From positions 124,001 to 188,000 of the forward strand of contig JABYQU010000025.1 in assembly GCA_022264855.1 (NCBI GenBank): 64,000 bases of DNA. The letters run 5' to 3'. The first letter of the stretch is position 1, and each line of letters begins with the position of its first letter. This stretch comes from Lenzites betulinus (taxonomy: Eukaryota; Basidiomycota; Agaricomycetes; Polyporales; Polyporaceae). Shown here piece by piece: positions 35,668-46,726 of the stretch. A program made the translations under genes and the position numbers. Below the pieces are notes generated by a model. The model did no database searches and was not told the origin of the DNA. It saw only the letters and a list, made by a program, of their open reading frames with translations.

Positions 35668-38019
35668 CTATGACAGGCGAATACCCTTGGAGGTCTGCGA
35701 AATACCCGTCTTCTCTCCAGTGTATCTGCTTGCATCCATGCCGCCCTTGTAGACAGCTTTTTGCGAGGAAACCTTCTTCTTCGCCTTCTCGTACTTCTGC
35801 CGTTTCTTGACACGGGGGTTGCGCACGCTCTTTGACCGCGAGGGTGTGAGCCCCCTGTTCTTGATCATCGCGCGCGTGAGCGACCGCGGGCCGTCCGCGT
35901 CTTCGTCGTCTGGGACATACCTACGGGTGACATGGTCAGATGGGGATCCTGAGCGGACATTAGCAGGCTGAACGTACCGCTCGGCCGCCCTCGCCGTATC
36001 GTACTCCTGCTTCTTCTTTTCCTTGCCGTCCTTCGACTTCCGCTGCACAAGCTCATAGTACCCGTCGGCCGCGCCGCCCTCGCCGTCACTCTCGCTCCCG
36101 CTCTCGTCCCGCCGCCGCTTCTTCGCGGTCTTGTCCTGGGAAGCCGTCTCCACCTCCGGGTCGACGTCGTCCAGGTCGGCCCCGGCGCCCACGCGCGCCT
36201 TCGCCACCTCCTTCGCCAGACGGGCCTCCTTCTCCCGCTTCCGCTCGCGGTACGGGATGTCGTCGTCTCCGCCAATTGCACCCGCGCGCGCGCCGGCACG
36301 CCGTGCGGACGTGCTCTCGATGCGCGAGACGTGGAAGCGCAGCGTCTTCTTGCGCGCCTGCTTGTCGGCGGCGTCGGCGACGTCGAGCGCGGACGCCTCG
36401 CCGTACACGTCCTCCGCCGACGAGATCGCCGGCCCCCGCGCCTTGGCTTTGGCCTTCTTCGACTGCGCCCGCGACGAGGGCGCGTCCAGCTCGGGCTCGA
36501 CGAGGTCGAAGACAGGCGCGGCGGGCGTTGCGGCGGCCTTACGCCTCTTCTTCGGGGGCTCCTCTGCGGGCGCGCGCTGCTTGCGCTTCGCCTTCTTCGG
36601 GTTGTCTCCGGGCGCGGTGGAGTTGTCGGTCTCCATGAGGTCATTCGCCTCGCGGAGGAGCTCCTCGAGCTCGCCGCGCTCCAGGCCCTTGCCCTTCTTC
36701 TTGAGCTTGCTTCCGGCCCAGAGCTCCTCTGCGTCCGCCATGAGGTCGTCCGAGTCCATCGCGCTCTCTGCGTCGTCCGAGTCCTCTTCGTCTGAGAGTC
36801 CGCTCATGTCCGAGTCGTCAGAGGCGGCGAAATCGAGCTCTTCGAGTACCGAGAGAGATTTCTTGAGCTGAAGGAGCCGCGGGAGGATGGGGTGCGAGCG
36901 GAGGAGCTCGGGGCGTTGTACATACTTCTCGCCTGTGCGGAGGTGGAAGTAGAAGGCCAGGGTAGTGGCGTAGGTGAGGAGAGCCTCTGAATAGCGGATG
37001 TGAGCGGACTATGCATTGAATCGCAGAGCGTAACTTACGGTGATGGAGGTGCATCATACTCAGGCTAAGTGCGGTGGGATCTTCCGCCTCAAGCCTGCAT
37101 GCAATTGGTCAGGCCACGGAGCAGCGGCGGAAAACCACATGGTACGTACTTCGCGATCTTCGCTTGTGCTTTGACCAAACTATGTGCGACGTCATCCCAG
37201 TCATTAGCCAATGCGAGTGCTTCAGGGTTTGTCTTCTCAAGATGCCTAAGCAAGGACTGCTTGTCTTGAGGCAGCGCTGATAGAGCGGGTAGCGCGGGCT
37301 CGTCGACAGCTCTGTGTACATTCAGTTAAAGGCAGAATGCAGTAGAGGGCCAAGTCTCACCCTTCGTCCTCAGGAAGGCCTTCAACGACGTCGTCAAGAC
37401 CAAAGTCATCCTCTACCATCGCGTCTCGGGCCTTGGTCTGCAGCCGTTTCGCCTCCTGCTCCTCGAGCTCATTCGCCTCCTCATCTTCCGAGTCAATTTC
37501 TTGCGCGTTTGACGAGTAATACGCCGCCTTCTTCACGCCCCAGCCCTCGTCCTCTTCCGAGTCGGATTCCGATTCTTCTTCGGACTCGTCTTTCTTGCCT
37601 TTCTTGCCCTTGCCCTTCGTCTTCTTCGCATTCTGCGCAGCTTTCGCGGCGGCAAGGTGCGCGACGTCGATGTCATCCTCGTCATCCTCGTACTGGGCAT
37701 TTCCGCCGCCCTCGTCGTCGTCTCCGGAGTCATCCTCATCCACACCCTTGAGCGCGAAGACCTCGTCTTCGTCGCCATCATCAGAGCCGCCGTCCTCATC
37801 TCCCTCTAGCAGAATCTTGTCTCTAGATGCATGGACTGCAACAACATGAGCCAAGGCTGCTGGGAACTCGCGAACAATTTGTGAGCACGCACACTGGTCC
37901 TGCGCGTCCATAGGGACGTCCGACGCCTTGTTCCATTTCTTCACTTTGCTGCCCTTCCGGTTCACAGCTCGCGGCTTCGACTGAGCGGCCTTGCCCTTCC
38001 CTGAGCGGCGGCGGACCAT
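35668..38019 (-). CDS. SAS10: small-subunit processome protein Sas10/Utp3
   Basis: Six exons (high to low): 38019-37893, 37835-37361, 37311-37150, 37094-37039, 36986-35978, 35920-35668; introns of 49-57 nt; 693 residues. It is a nucleolar component of the U3 processome needed for 18S rRNA maturation. The start MVRRRSGKGKAAQSKPRAVN is basic. Residues about 55-200 are very acidic with long Asp/Glu/Ser runs. The Sas10/Utp3/C1D domain lies at about 200-310 (LPALSALPQDKQSLLRHLEK ... TTLAFYFHLRTGEKYVQRPE). A charged middle region follows, then the diagnostic C-terminal domain (DGPRSLTRAMIKNRGLTPSR, VRNPRVKKRQKYEKAKKKVS, AVYKGGMDASRYTGEKTGIS). Antisense frames here are by-products of the biased codon usage. 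Confidence 0.95.
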
Positions 38020-38567
38020 AGCGTCGAGCAGGAATAAGCGGCGCGAGCGGAACGGTGGCTGGTTCGAGGGAGCGTGTAAGTTGTGGCGATTCTCAAGTTG
38101 TGTGCAAAATCTTGAGGCGCTCGTATAGATAACCACGTGGGTCCGATCGTAAGCGCTTGCTGTGCGACTTCCTCCAAGATCTCCAGATCCGGGACTCGAT
38201 CCTGCTAAGTATGTTGCACTGCTCTTTCAAAGTTGTCCGGTAAATTTGACAACTACAAAGCACGCAAGGAGCATCTCGATGTACGTGATATATGGTACAC
38301 TGCTTGCTCAAAATACTGGGTCGGTAGCGAAATCGCAAGAGCCATAAACATTCAAATGCATCGAGGGGCTGGCATGGACGGACAGGTTTTGCGTTGATTC
38401 ACAAATACGAAAAATTTCAAACTCTGTGAGCTCAGCCTGTTGAAGGCAATGTAATATAAATGCTATTGAGAGGTCGCTAAGCAAATCTTGGCAGTGGCTG
38501 CGCCTTCGTTCTAGTATGGCATCCGCCGCTCCAAACTCCGAGAGACAGCCCGCAAAATAAACATCCT
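38020..38567. other. SAS10 promoter and GST 3' region
   Basis: AT-richer 548-bp interval between two minus-strand genes. No open frame is convincing. Confidence 0.45.
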
Positions 38568-39561
38568 TCACTGCGACTTCGGGACGGGGAAACGCAAGTC
38601 GCTGTTGATCATCCCCGTCCTGCGGAACCGCTCAATGCGCTTCGCCATCTGTTTGTTCGAGCCATCCTGCAAGGAACATAACCAAGGTCAGAAACTCCGA
38701 CCATGCACACACGCTCAATGTCACGCACCACGTCCAGAGTCTTCGCCATGCTCGGGCGCGCCATGTTGTCCTCATAATACTTGCGCAGGCGCGCGAACCG
38801 CGGGGAGTGCCACGCCTCCTGTGACTCCTTCCGCGCCTCGGGGGTGAACGTCCCCAGCCCGGACTCGATCGCTCCTACCCAGCGGATGAGGATGGGCACG
38901 AACGACGCGTCCGCGATCGACCACTCCCCGGCGAGGTAGCCTGTTGGCGGGAGCATCTCCTGGAACCGCTCAAATTCTACGTGAACAGTCTCCGCGGGCG
39001 CGTTGAGGAAGATGAAGCTGATGAACGGCATGAGAAGCGCGGCGTCCACACGCAGGATGGCGAGGCGCGCATGGGCGCGGAGGAGCGGGTCGGTGGGGAG
39101 GAGCCCGGGGAAGGTGTCTGCGAGGAATTCGAGGATGACGTTGGACTCGATCAGCCTGGCGGCGTCGGCGGACGGGGCCTCGTCCGGGTGCAGCTCCTGG
39201 CCACCGTAGATCAACGAGGGGACCTGTGTCGACGGTCATTAGGGACATCGTGAGATTATGGAAGAGAAGAAGACCTACCCTGCCGCCTTTGGGGTTGACC
39301 TTTTTCTCGTACCACTCAGGCTTGGCCAGCAAGTCGATCATGATGACGCTGTACTCCACCTTGGCTTCCTCTAGAGCCAGGCGGACCTGCATTGAATACT
39401 TGTCAGCAATTACCACCCATGACACGAAGACCAAGATGTTGTTACCCTGTGCGGGAACGGAGAGTCCTGCGTAGAATCAAGAAGGTTAGCACGGTCAGTG
39501 GCTAATATGGATTGAAACTTACCACAGCAGTGTACAGCGTAATTCTTTTCGTCTGAGCCAT
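38568..39561 (-). CDS. glutathione S-transferase family protein
   Basis: Exons (high to low): 39561-39523, 39466-39446, 39386-39279, 39223-38729, 38666-38568; introns of 56, 59, 55 and 62 nt; 253 residues. The N-terminal thioredoxin-fold domain reads MAQTKRITLYTAVDSPFPHR, VRLALEEAKVEYSVIMIDLL, NPKGGRVPSLIYGGQ (with the cis-Pro of VPSL) and ESNVILEFLADTFP (the glutathione gamma-Glu site, E/S). The all-helical C-terminal domain has GEWSIADASFVPILIRWVGA, carrying the conserved N-capping Asp. Family members conjugate or reduce electrophiles with glutathione in the cytosol. The active-site residue near the N-terminus is probably Ser in DSPFPHR, and I cannot assign a class. Exon 2 is only 21 nt. 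Confidence 0.92.
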
Positions 39562-40616
39562 GGCTGGTAAACTGTTGTTGAGTGTGTTCGAGTTGTCCAA
39601 CTTGTCTAAGGTCGACAGTCCTCTTTTATACCACACAAAATGACAGTCGGCCTGGCGCGACCTCCGAATCGGAGCAAATGGTTGCGCGTGCTTTCGGCGA
39701 CATCACCAGTCGCTTCCCCTGCGTATCGGCCCGTGGACGCGCACCTCGACGGCTGCAGCGGCCAGCAGACATCGTGCGAGTGGTCCACCAGAAGCCTTGC
39801 GGTGGCGCTGCGGCATACGCAGTGACATTGACACATGACGCCCAAGTGTCTGAAATTCACAGTTCTGGCGCTGGTTTGCTCGACACGACAAGCGAATCGA
39901 CTGCGATTCTGCACCATCAGACGGCTACGAACCTAGAACATAGCGGGCACAGTGCTGGCGATGGAGAATGCCGAGCGATTGCACACGCGTTCTGAAGATA
40001 CGGCTTCGTCGCCTCGACGGCTATAGACTTGCTGAGGCATCATCGATGGAGCAAAACACCCGCGCGGGAGAAGCGGGGCGGTCTCAGCTCATCTAAATGA
40101 CCTGCGTGACTTGCGTCAACGTAGGTTTACTGGGAGAGAAATCGAACGTGTGCACGTACTTACCGAGTCCACTTTACTCAACTTATCCCGATATTCGGGA
40201 GTCTCCATGCGCGGCTTTATAATGCGATGATGTGAACGAAGGCAACCAGCGCGATGTTCGTCAATGATCGTAAGGCTGAAAACGTTGCGATGTGATACAA
40301 AGCGTGGGCTACCGATAGCTAGCTATGCGCCGCATACAGCGCCACATGACATTTCTTGTTTGCACAGAAACACTTGCTTGGTGTTGAAGACATGTTGACG
40401 GGCCCACACAGGATTGCTAATTGACTGATAGGAGCATGGTGATTGCGTCTATACTAAAGCGCTATACAGTAAGATGGTGCAGAGGGGCGCATAACGACAC
40501 CCACTCGCAGAATGACAGACTGCAAATAACACATCAGCTAGAGCACACACGCGCACAAACCGCACCAACATACCACGAGTCGAGTCGAGCCGCATGGCAG
40601 CAAGAGCGTCAGCCCT
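39562..40616. other. intergenic region of 1.05 kb
   Basis: The promoter of the GST gene lies at its left end and the 3' region of MRPL20 at its right end. Frames of up to 137 codons at 39582-39995 have no domain features. Confidence 0.45.
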
Positions 40617-41156
40617 CTACCAGAACTCCTTCCTCTTCTTGCGTATGTCCGCCTGCAGCGTCTTGCGCTCGCCCCACTTCCCGCGCGCCGCCGCATGCGC
40701 CTCGTCCCGCGTCTCCAGCGCCCTCCTCCTCTCCGGGCCCGCAAGCGTCACCATCTTGCCCACGAACCACGGCGTGCAGTCGAACTCCCGCGCCAGCCGT
40801 CCGCGCGTCCACTTCCCGGGGTCCTCCCGCCGCAGCGTGCGCATTTTCGCGATCGCCTCGTCCGTCATGCGCGGCTTCGCGCCCTTCTCCTTGGCCACCG
40901 TCGGCGGGAGCGCGCCCTCGGCGGGGGTGGGCCCGTCCTTGAGCAGCGGCGATGCGGGCGCAGTGGTGAAGGAGAGCGGCGAGGGCGCGGTGGGTGGGGG
41001 GCGGTGGATGAACGTCGAGCTGATCTCGGGGAGCTCCTGCCAGCGGTCGGGGTGGCTCCGGAGCGGGTCGGGGGCGCGGTAGGGAGGCCTCTCCGGGAGC
41101 CTTGTCGCGTATGAGCGGGAGAAGGGGAGCCTGAGTGAGAGCAGTCGGGACTTCAT
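40617..41156 (-). CDS. MRPL20: mitochondrial large-subunit ribosomal protein L20 (mL58 type)
   Basis: Single exon, 179 residues. The start MKSRLLSLRLPFSRSYATRL is a typical Arg/Ser-rich mitochondrial presequence. It is followed by PERPPYRAPDPL, then SSTFIHRPPPTAPSPLSF, the conserved FIHRPPP block of fungal MRPL20. A C-terminal basic domain follows (MTDEAIAKMRTLRREDPGKW, TRGRLAREFDCTPWFVGKMV) with a Lys/Arg-rich end. It is a structural protein of the fungal mitoribosome. The frame extends upstream to 41264, but without similarity, so the ATG at 41156 is preferred. Confidence 0.9.
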   Translation of the reverse strand: MKSRLLSLRLPFSRSYATRLPERPPYRAPDPLRSHPDRWQELPEISSTFIHRPPPTAPSPLSFTTAPASPLLKDGPTPAEGALPPTVAKEKGAKPRMTDEAIAKMRTLRREDPGKWTRGRLAREFDCTPWFVGKMVTLAGPERRRALETRDEAHAAARGKWGERKTLQADIRKKRKEFW

Positions 41157-41439
41157 GGCGGTTGTGGACGACTGAGGCGCACCAGCGACTGCAAGCACTC
41201 GATATTTCGTCACGCAGACGGTGTGACCGCGAGACAGTAGGGCCCAGTCACTGGCGCTAGGCACCTATTAAGCGCTAAGCTTCTGGCTGCCGGAGTTTCC
41301 GACCACAGATCCGCGGAATACAGAATTTTTGAGCGGGGAAAGAGAAATAGAGACATGGTAGATGGCGGACTGCCAACTGCATATATGCTGATCAAAGACC
41401 ACATTGCACCTCAACTCAGAAAATCACTCAGAACGTAGA

Positions 41440-42895
41440 AAGAAAGAAAAGGCATCGTATTCAAGCACACAAGCAACATCAAAATCATCCATCCCGACAC
41501 GACTCTACTACAACGACACGTCTGCCGCTGCTCACCCCGGAACGGGGGAGAGTCGGTATTAAACCGAGATTCACAAATATCAGTACCGGTACTGGCCGTA
41601 GGGGGCAACGCGTTTTGGGCCGGGCTTCGGAAAGCCGGCGAGTGCTCCTGGCGCATCCCGCCACACAGAGGATTCCGCGCGTGCATTCGCGAGATTCTCT
41701 GGGGGACCTGGGGAGGCGTCGTTAGTAGGCGGTCGGGTGTCTGGATGCGAGGATGGTGGCTCACGGGATGCGGGTGAGCAGGAGCCACAGGGGGTGAACA
41801 TGGACATGAACAGGTGCGTCCGAGCGGGATTGGCGCGCCTGGAGGGACGGCACGGGCGTTATCGCGTCTTGGAGGTATCGCATACGTGCATGTATGCGAT
41901 ACTCTGGAGACGACTGAGGGGGGAGGTCGTCAGCGTACAGTATATCGCATAAAATTATAAAAGGCTTACCAAGTGCGCCGAGGGATGAACGGGATGACCG
42001 CCCAGACGATCTGAAGACGTCGGAGGGGGCGGTTGGGCTGCCCTCCCAGTGAACAAGGGATAACAGCGGCGAGAGACTCGCGATGTGGACCGTGCGAGCT
42101 TTCTCAGTGGAAGCGGCAACCAGCGAGCCTTGCCGGGATTGACAGGCGGACTCGCAAGCTGCTTCGGGACTGCGCCAAGAGTTGAAAGTGCAGTAGATGA
42201 GCACGGGAACAGTCAGGGGACAGGACATTCCCCCGACACCGGGACAGAGGGAGCGAGTGACAAGAGCTCCTCCGCCCGGGAGTCGTCTGCCAGGTCGTAA
42301 TATGGCAAGGTATCTTCGAACGCTGTTTGATGGTTCGAAGATTCGTGTCGAAGGTAGAACAAGGGCGAGACACGGCAGCCCTAAAAGGATGGACAGTGGG
42401 TCGAGGCGGCTACGAAGCCCCAACCCGAGCGGACGCCAAACCCGCTCAGCTCAGAGATGATCAGGAAACGCCCCAAATCGCCGTGCACGCGCGCGCGGAT
42501 CAGACGCGCGCGCATACGGGAGTTGGGGCTTGAGTTGGCGAAGGGGGTAGAGAGGGCTGCAGCCGCGCTGCGCGGTCGGCCGGCGACGCGGATCAGACGT
42601 CGCAGACGGCCTTTGCGGCGCGGACATGCTTGGGGGGAGGGAGACGGTGGGGAATTCGGTGGCCGGCGGGTCGGGCGGTCGCGGCCGTGAGCGGCGGCGG
42701 CGAACGTACGAGACGGCGGGGGTGTCGAGCGTGCGCGGGTCGGGGTAGACTTGATCAGAGTCCACGACGACACGCGCATAGACGACACGGGGGGAATTCA
42801 GGTGAGGGGCAGTCGGGCTTGAGCGCCGTAGAGACTGCAGAGGCTGTTGTTTCGAGGTCAGATACGTTGGATGAGGAAGGAGAGAAGAGGGGTGC
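41440..42895 (-). other. conserved 3' region of copy B, possibly decaying exons
   Basis: Counterpart of 3763-5215. It keeps the same GTAAGC...CCCTCAG intron-like interval (starting near 41970) and a GTGAGC...CCCCAG one (starting near 41757). Peptide similarity to copy A holds in one frame for about 100 codons (FNSWRSPEAACESACQ, STEKARTVHIAS, TAPSDVFRSSGRSSRS), then shifts frame after indels. Whether it is translated is unclear. Confidence 0.45.
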
Positions 42896-44710
42896 TTACC
42901 GCCCCAGAGGCGAGCGGGGCACCAGTAATGAGCGTGCGGGTTGGGCCGAGAAGGAAGCTTGGAGAATGGGAGAAATAGTAACAGGGGGGCGAAGGCGACC
43001 ATGTGTCGAGGTCGTTGTCGCGGGGGAAGAGCTGATTGTCGAGCCCCAGAGAGTCCACAGAAAGAGAAGCAGAGAGACAGCCGGAGTCAAGAGCAGATAC
43101 GAGAGCAAAGCGCCTAAGAGGAGGAAGTTGAGGATGTCGTTCATCGTCGAGCGGAGATCGTCGCAGACTGTTGTGGGTGTTGTGCAAGAAGTGGACCATT
43201 GCCAAGCACCAGGGAGCAGCAGCGGCGAACTTGAAGAGGCTTGAGACGAGACGTAGACATCGGGCAAACGTTGAGATGCGGTGACCTGAGCGGGAGAGTG
43301 GACCGAGAGACTGGCAGGATGCGAGGGAGAATGACTTGAAGGAGCAAGGAATAGACGAGGTGGAGGTTGGGAGACCACGAAACGGCGAGGTGTCCGGGCG
43401 CTGTGCATGGCCCGGACGAACCAGGGTAAGGAACCAGATGTGACAGGAGAGTACATTGTAGAACGGTAGGCCCCAGAGATGCCGAGATTGAAGACGTCAG
43501 TGAGGACCAAGCGAGGCACCTCCAGAGCGGAGCGGTTCCAGCGGGATCGTACACCACGCGTTGTCAAGGAAGCAGAGACGTCGGAATAGCCACCAGCCAC
43601 AGAAGATGTTGCAGGAGGAGTGTCGTGGGACCACTTGATCAGTGTTCCTATCGACGAGGGGAGCTCCTCTTCGCAACCGGCCTGGCGTAGTATTATAGTG
43701 ACGTCGTTGAGAAAGCTTCCGTGGTTCGTCTGGCTTTGTTGACATGAGAGGGCGAACACTGGAGTGGAGGAGGATGGGGTCATGCTGTGCACCCCAACAC
43801 ACTCGATCTCGTCTGTGGCATGATCCTGCTCAAACGTTTAGCCTCGTATTCCGCACAAGAGAGAGTGATGGCTTACCGTAACATCATCGGGAATACTTTT
43901 GGTCCCTTCATCCTTCTAGGTCAAGTTAGCCGAAGAACTCATTCCAATTGGAAGAAGACACATACATTCTCGCCCCCACTGGCACCGGTCGCCCTTTCCA
44001 CAACCTCATGCTGCTCACGCCCCATCGCGTTCCCGATATTATCCAGCACGGGAAAGTCGTACTCGTCCTGCTCGACGCCATCCTGGACCACAGGCGACGG
44101 CAGCAGGTCGCCAAGCGGGGCCCCGCCTTGCTGGAACACCACATCAACCGAAGGACTCGCGAAGGCCTTCGCGTCCTCGACGTCGGCGTCGAAGATAGTA
44201 ACCCACGCCGCCTCGACGCGCCCAGAGTCGACATTCCGGGGGGTCTCGGTACAGGCGCGGCCACCAGCTTCGACGACGTCGCGTTCTGAGTGGCTGACGG
44301 GGAGCGGTTCCAGCGTGCGGGGCGCGATGGCGGACGACCTGCGGGGGGCCTTGTCTGCGGGGAACATGAACTCGCAGGTAAGGCCTCCGGCGTCGGTGGA
44401 CTGCACGATCGGGAGTAGGCGCATCTCGGTGTTCAGACGTTTGCGGAGCTGCACACATCGCATCAGCTTCACGCCGGCATTGTGGACGGACGGCGAGACT
44501 CACTTGGACAACTTCCGCCTCTAGGCGGGCGCACCTCTTGGCCACCGGGGGAGAGCCGGGGTACGGGCTCTCGCAACTGCCATCCATCCAGCGGGCCGTG
44601 GTGGCCGACCCGCCTGAGACGGAGGAGAGCGTACCGGAAAACATGCTCACCGCGCGCGCCATCTGGCTGTAGAAGATGGCGGAGGACTCGGGAGCGTAGT
44701 AGGCCGACAT
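42896..44710 (-). CDS. unrecognised membrane protein, copy B of inverted duplicate
   Basis: Paralogue of the gene at 1955-3762. Exons (high to low): 44710-44504, 44448-43966, 43915-43877, 43825-42896; introns of 55, 50 and 51 nt; 552 residues. Exons 1 and 2 match copy A in length exactly, exon 3 is one codon shorter and exon 4 two codons longer. The start MSAYYAPESSAIFYSQMARA aligns with copy A. The most conserved parts are KRCARLEAEV, RKRLNTEM.LLPIV.STDAG, CEEELPSSIGTL.KWSHDTP and the hydrophobic LLLGALLSYLLLTPAVSLLL near the C-terminus. The middle region is acidic and poorly conserved. No known domain is recognised. As in A, a GTAAGC site overlaps the stop codon and may hide a small last exon. 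Confidence 0.65.
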
Positions 44711-44828
44711 GGCAGATAGACTGTTGAGCTTGTCTTGAACTGGCGGTCGGTGGTGGTGGGCGGGAAGGAAGAGGCACGAGGAAATCCATGAGCACGCTCG
44801 GGGGGTTATCACTTGTGGGTGGCTGGCA

Positions 44829-44863
44829 GGGCGGGCGAGCTGACAGTGTCAGCTCGCCCGCCC
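44829..44863. promoter_or_regulatory. perfect 17+1+17 palindrome upstream of copy B
   Basis: Two perfect 17-nt arms around one central base (46). The core is GCTGACAGTGTCAGC, like the two palindromes upstream of copy A, and the outer arms are GC-rich (GGGCGGGCGA and its complement). The centre is about 136 nt upstream of the start codon. It could be a dimer-binding operator or form a DNA hairpin; the sequence alone cannot tell. Confidence 0.6.
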
Positions 44864-46498
44864 GGTAAGCTTGACGGTCTGGACGTGCTACGATTGACAC
44901 CCTCGGTCGGGAACGCAATACGGTCGCACGGTTTGTATAGTCCAACACAACATCCTGTCAGCTACTGCACATATGGTATTCAGCCGAGATAAAGGGTATT
45001 CCTGAGTAGCCGTAGGCGTACCTAGCGTGAAGGCCAACTCGTCGGACCCCAAGTACTATAGAATAACGGGCGCGCTGAAGCGGCATAAATATTGGCGACC
45101 TCTAGAGGCTCTGAGGCCAGCTATCGCAGTTTGCTTTTCGATATCGCGCAATTCTTCATTCCTAGTGTCAGGTGTTCTCTTTTTTGATGCTTTCAAGAGA
45201 GACCCGTGGCGTAAGCCCCGCTGCAAGGTGGAAGCGACTCCATACGTGCGAGCTTCAGGCAGGAGGCCCCACTGCTGTGACACGAATTACTGTGACCAAA
45301 CGCCACGTGCCAAGCTGTCGCGCACAGTCACGCGTCGAACTGGCCACGAAACGCGACGTACTCTCGGCCTTGGCGCTGCCGCAATTTTACCATGCGAGAT
45401 CTCCTACGTTTCCTATCATCGTGGGCCTACATCCAACGCCAGCAGTGGAAGCTATATGCTATTGAAATGCGCATGTGGGTATGGGAGCCATGCACCCGCG
45501 CGTGCAGTTGACAGTGTCCCCCTTCCCGCGCTTATCATGCGGTAATGAAGCTAACGAGCGGTACGTACACGCGTGTTCACGACAAGTCCTCTGAACCCAG
45601 AGCTTCTCCATGTTCTCGATCGAAATTCGCGCCAGTGGAATACACGCGAACGCCCCCGCTTCGAGTGGCTCATAGTGACGGCTGAAGCTTGGAAGCCCGC
45701 GTTAGTGCGTTGGAAGCGGCCAAGACGCAGGCCCGGGTGCCCCGAGGGGGTGCAGTCGCACGTACGGGCCCTGCTGACCGCGCCTGACTGGATGGGCCAG
45801 GGAGGGGGTGGAGTGGGACCATGATGTGCGCGCACGCTTCTTGTTATTCCCCGCTGACGTGTGCACGCCCAGCCATTCCTTCAAACTGGCCTCACGCATC
45901 CGTTTCTCGTACACACCTGGACCATGTCCGACGTCGAGCCTGCGCTAGGAGAGAAATACGTCGAGCAGCGCGTAGTGAGAGGGCAACGAGCGGACGGTCA
46001 GAGGAGGACGAAGGACCGATAAAATCGGAGAGCCCGATCGGGACGTCTCAGGCCAGGCTGGGCGGGCTCCACACGAGCGGGAAATGACGTAGGCGCGAGG
46101 CTCATCAGCCGGCGACGTCATCCGGGATGGATTGGTGCGTGTCGCGATCAGGGCGGCGCGGGCTCGGGAGAGGAGCGTTGGGCAGGCACGGCGGCGCGCA
46201 GCTAGCCAGGGCATCCAGCTCGGCCGGCCGCTGTCTTCCAAAAGAATACGCAAGAAGTCCGGTCCGCCCCATCTCGACGCCGCCCCACGCAGCCGCCCGC
46301 GTCCTCTTCACCTCCTCCTCGGCTCCCGCACGGAAGTCCTCACCTGAACCTAATCACCACTCTTGTCCCTCTCGGTCGTCACATTATAATTACCTCCCCG
46401 CCTCCGCGTCTCCGAGCTCTCATCCTACCGTCTGCGTCCACCTCCCCCTGCGCCTCGAGCCACATACTTTGCGTCCCACACCGCTATCCGCTCTCATC
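44864..46498. other. intergenic region of 1.6 kb
   Basis: No open frame shows domains or a consistent exon chain. The final 150 bp is a C/T-rich leader preceding the small frame at 46499. Confidence 0.45.
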
Positions 46499-46726
46499 AT
46501 GCCGCAATCAACCTCCATCCCCACCAGCCATCCCCACTTCGCGCTCGTCGAGTACGCTCGCGACATGCACCAGTACACCCTCGACCTTTGGCTCGACCTC
46601 TCCAAGAAGCTCGACGCCCACGACTCACGACACCCCGTACCCCCCGCACTGCCCTCTAGGCCAAATCACGGCACACTGAGGACGGATAGCGACGACGTCC
46701 TCGACGCCGAGTCCCCCCAGGAGTGA
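46499..46726 (+). CDS. possible small protein of 75 residues
   Basis: A short frame starting MPQSTSIPTSHPHFALVEYA and ending DDVLDAESPQE. The C/T-rich leader before the ATG resembles those of the confirmed genes in this window, and a CAGGTAAGTA donor follows the stop within a few bases, suggesting a transcribed and spliced region. The middle (ARDMHQYTLDLWLDLSKKLD) could form an amphipathic helix. No family is recognised. Confidence 0.35.
   Translation: MPQSTSIPTSHPHFALVEYARDMHQYTLDLWLDLSKKLDAHDSRHPVPPALPSRPNHGTLRTDSDDVLDAESPQE

Larger units (their letters stand above)
41440..44863 (-). repeat. duplicated block, copy B (inverted)
   Basis: Homologous to 1766-5215 in the opposite orientation. 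It includes the upstream palindrome at 44829-44863, the four-exon gene at 44710-42896 and a 1.4-kb conserved 3' region down to about 41440, where similarity fades after a shared GCGGCAGACGTGTCGTTGTA. Confidence 0.85.

Noticed and set aside
36131..36871. 246-codon plus-strand frame, Ser/Arg/Ala-rich
   Set aside because: Antisense shadow of the acidic and basic repeats of SAS10.
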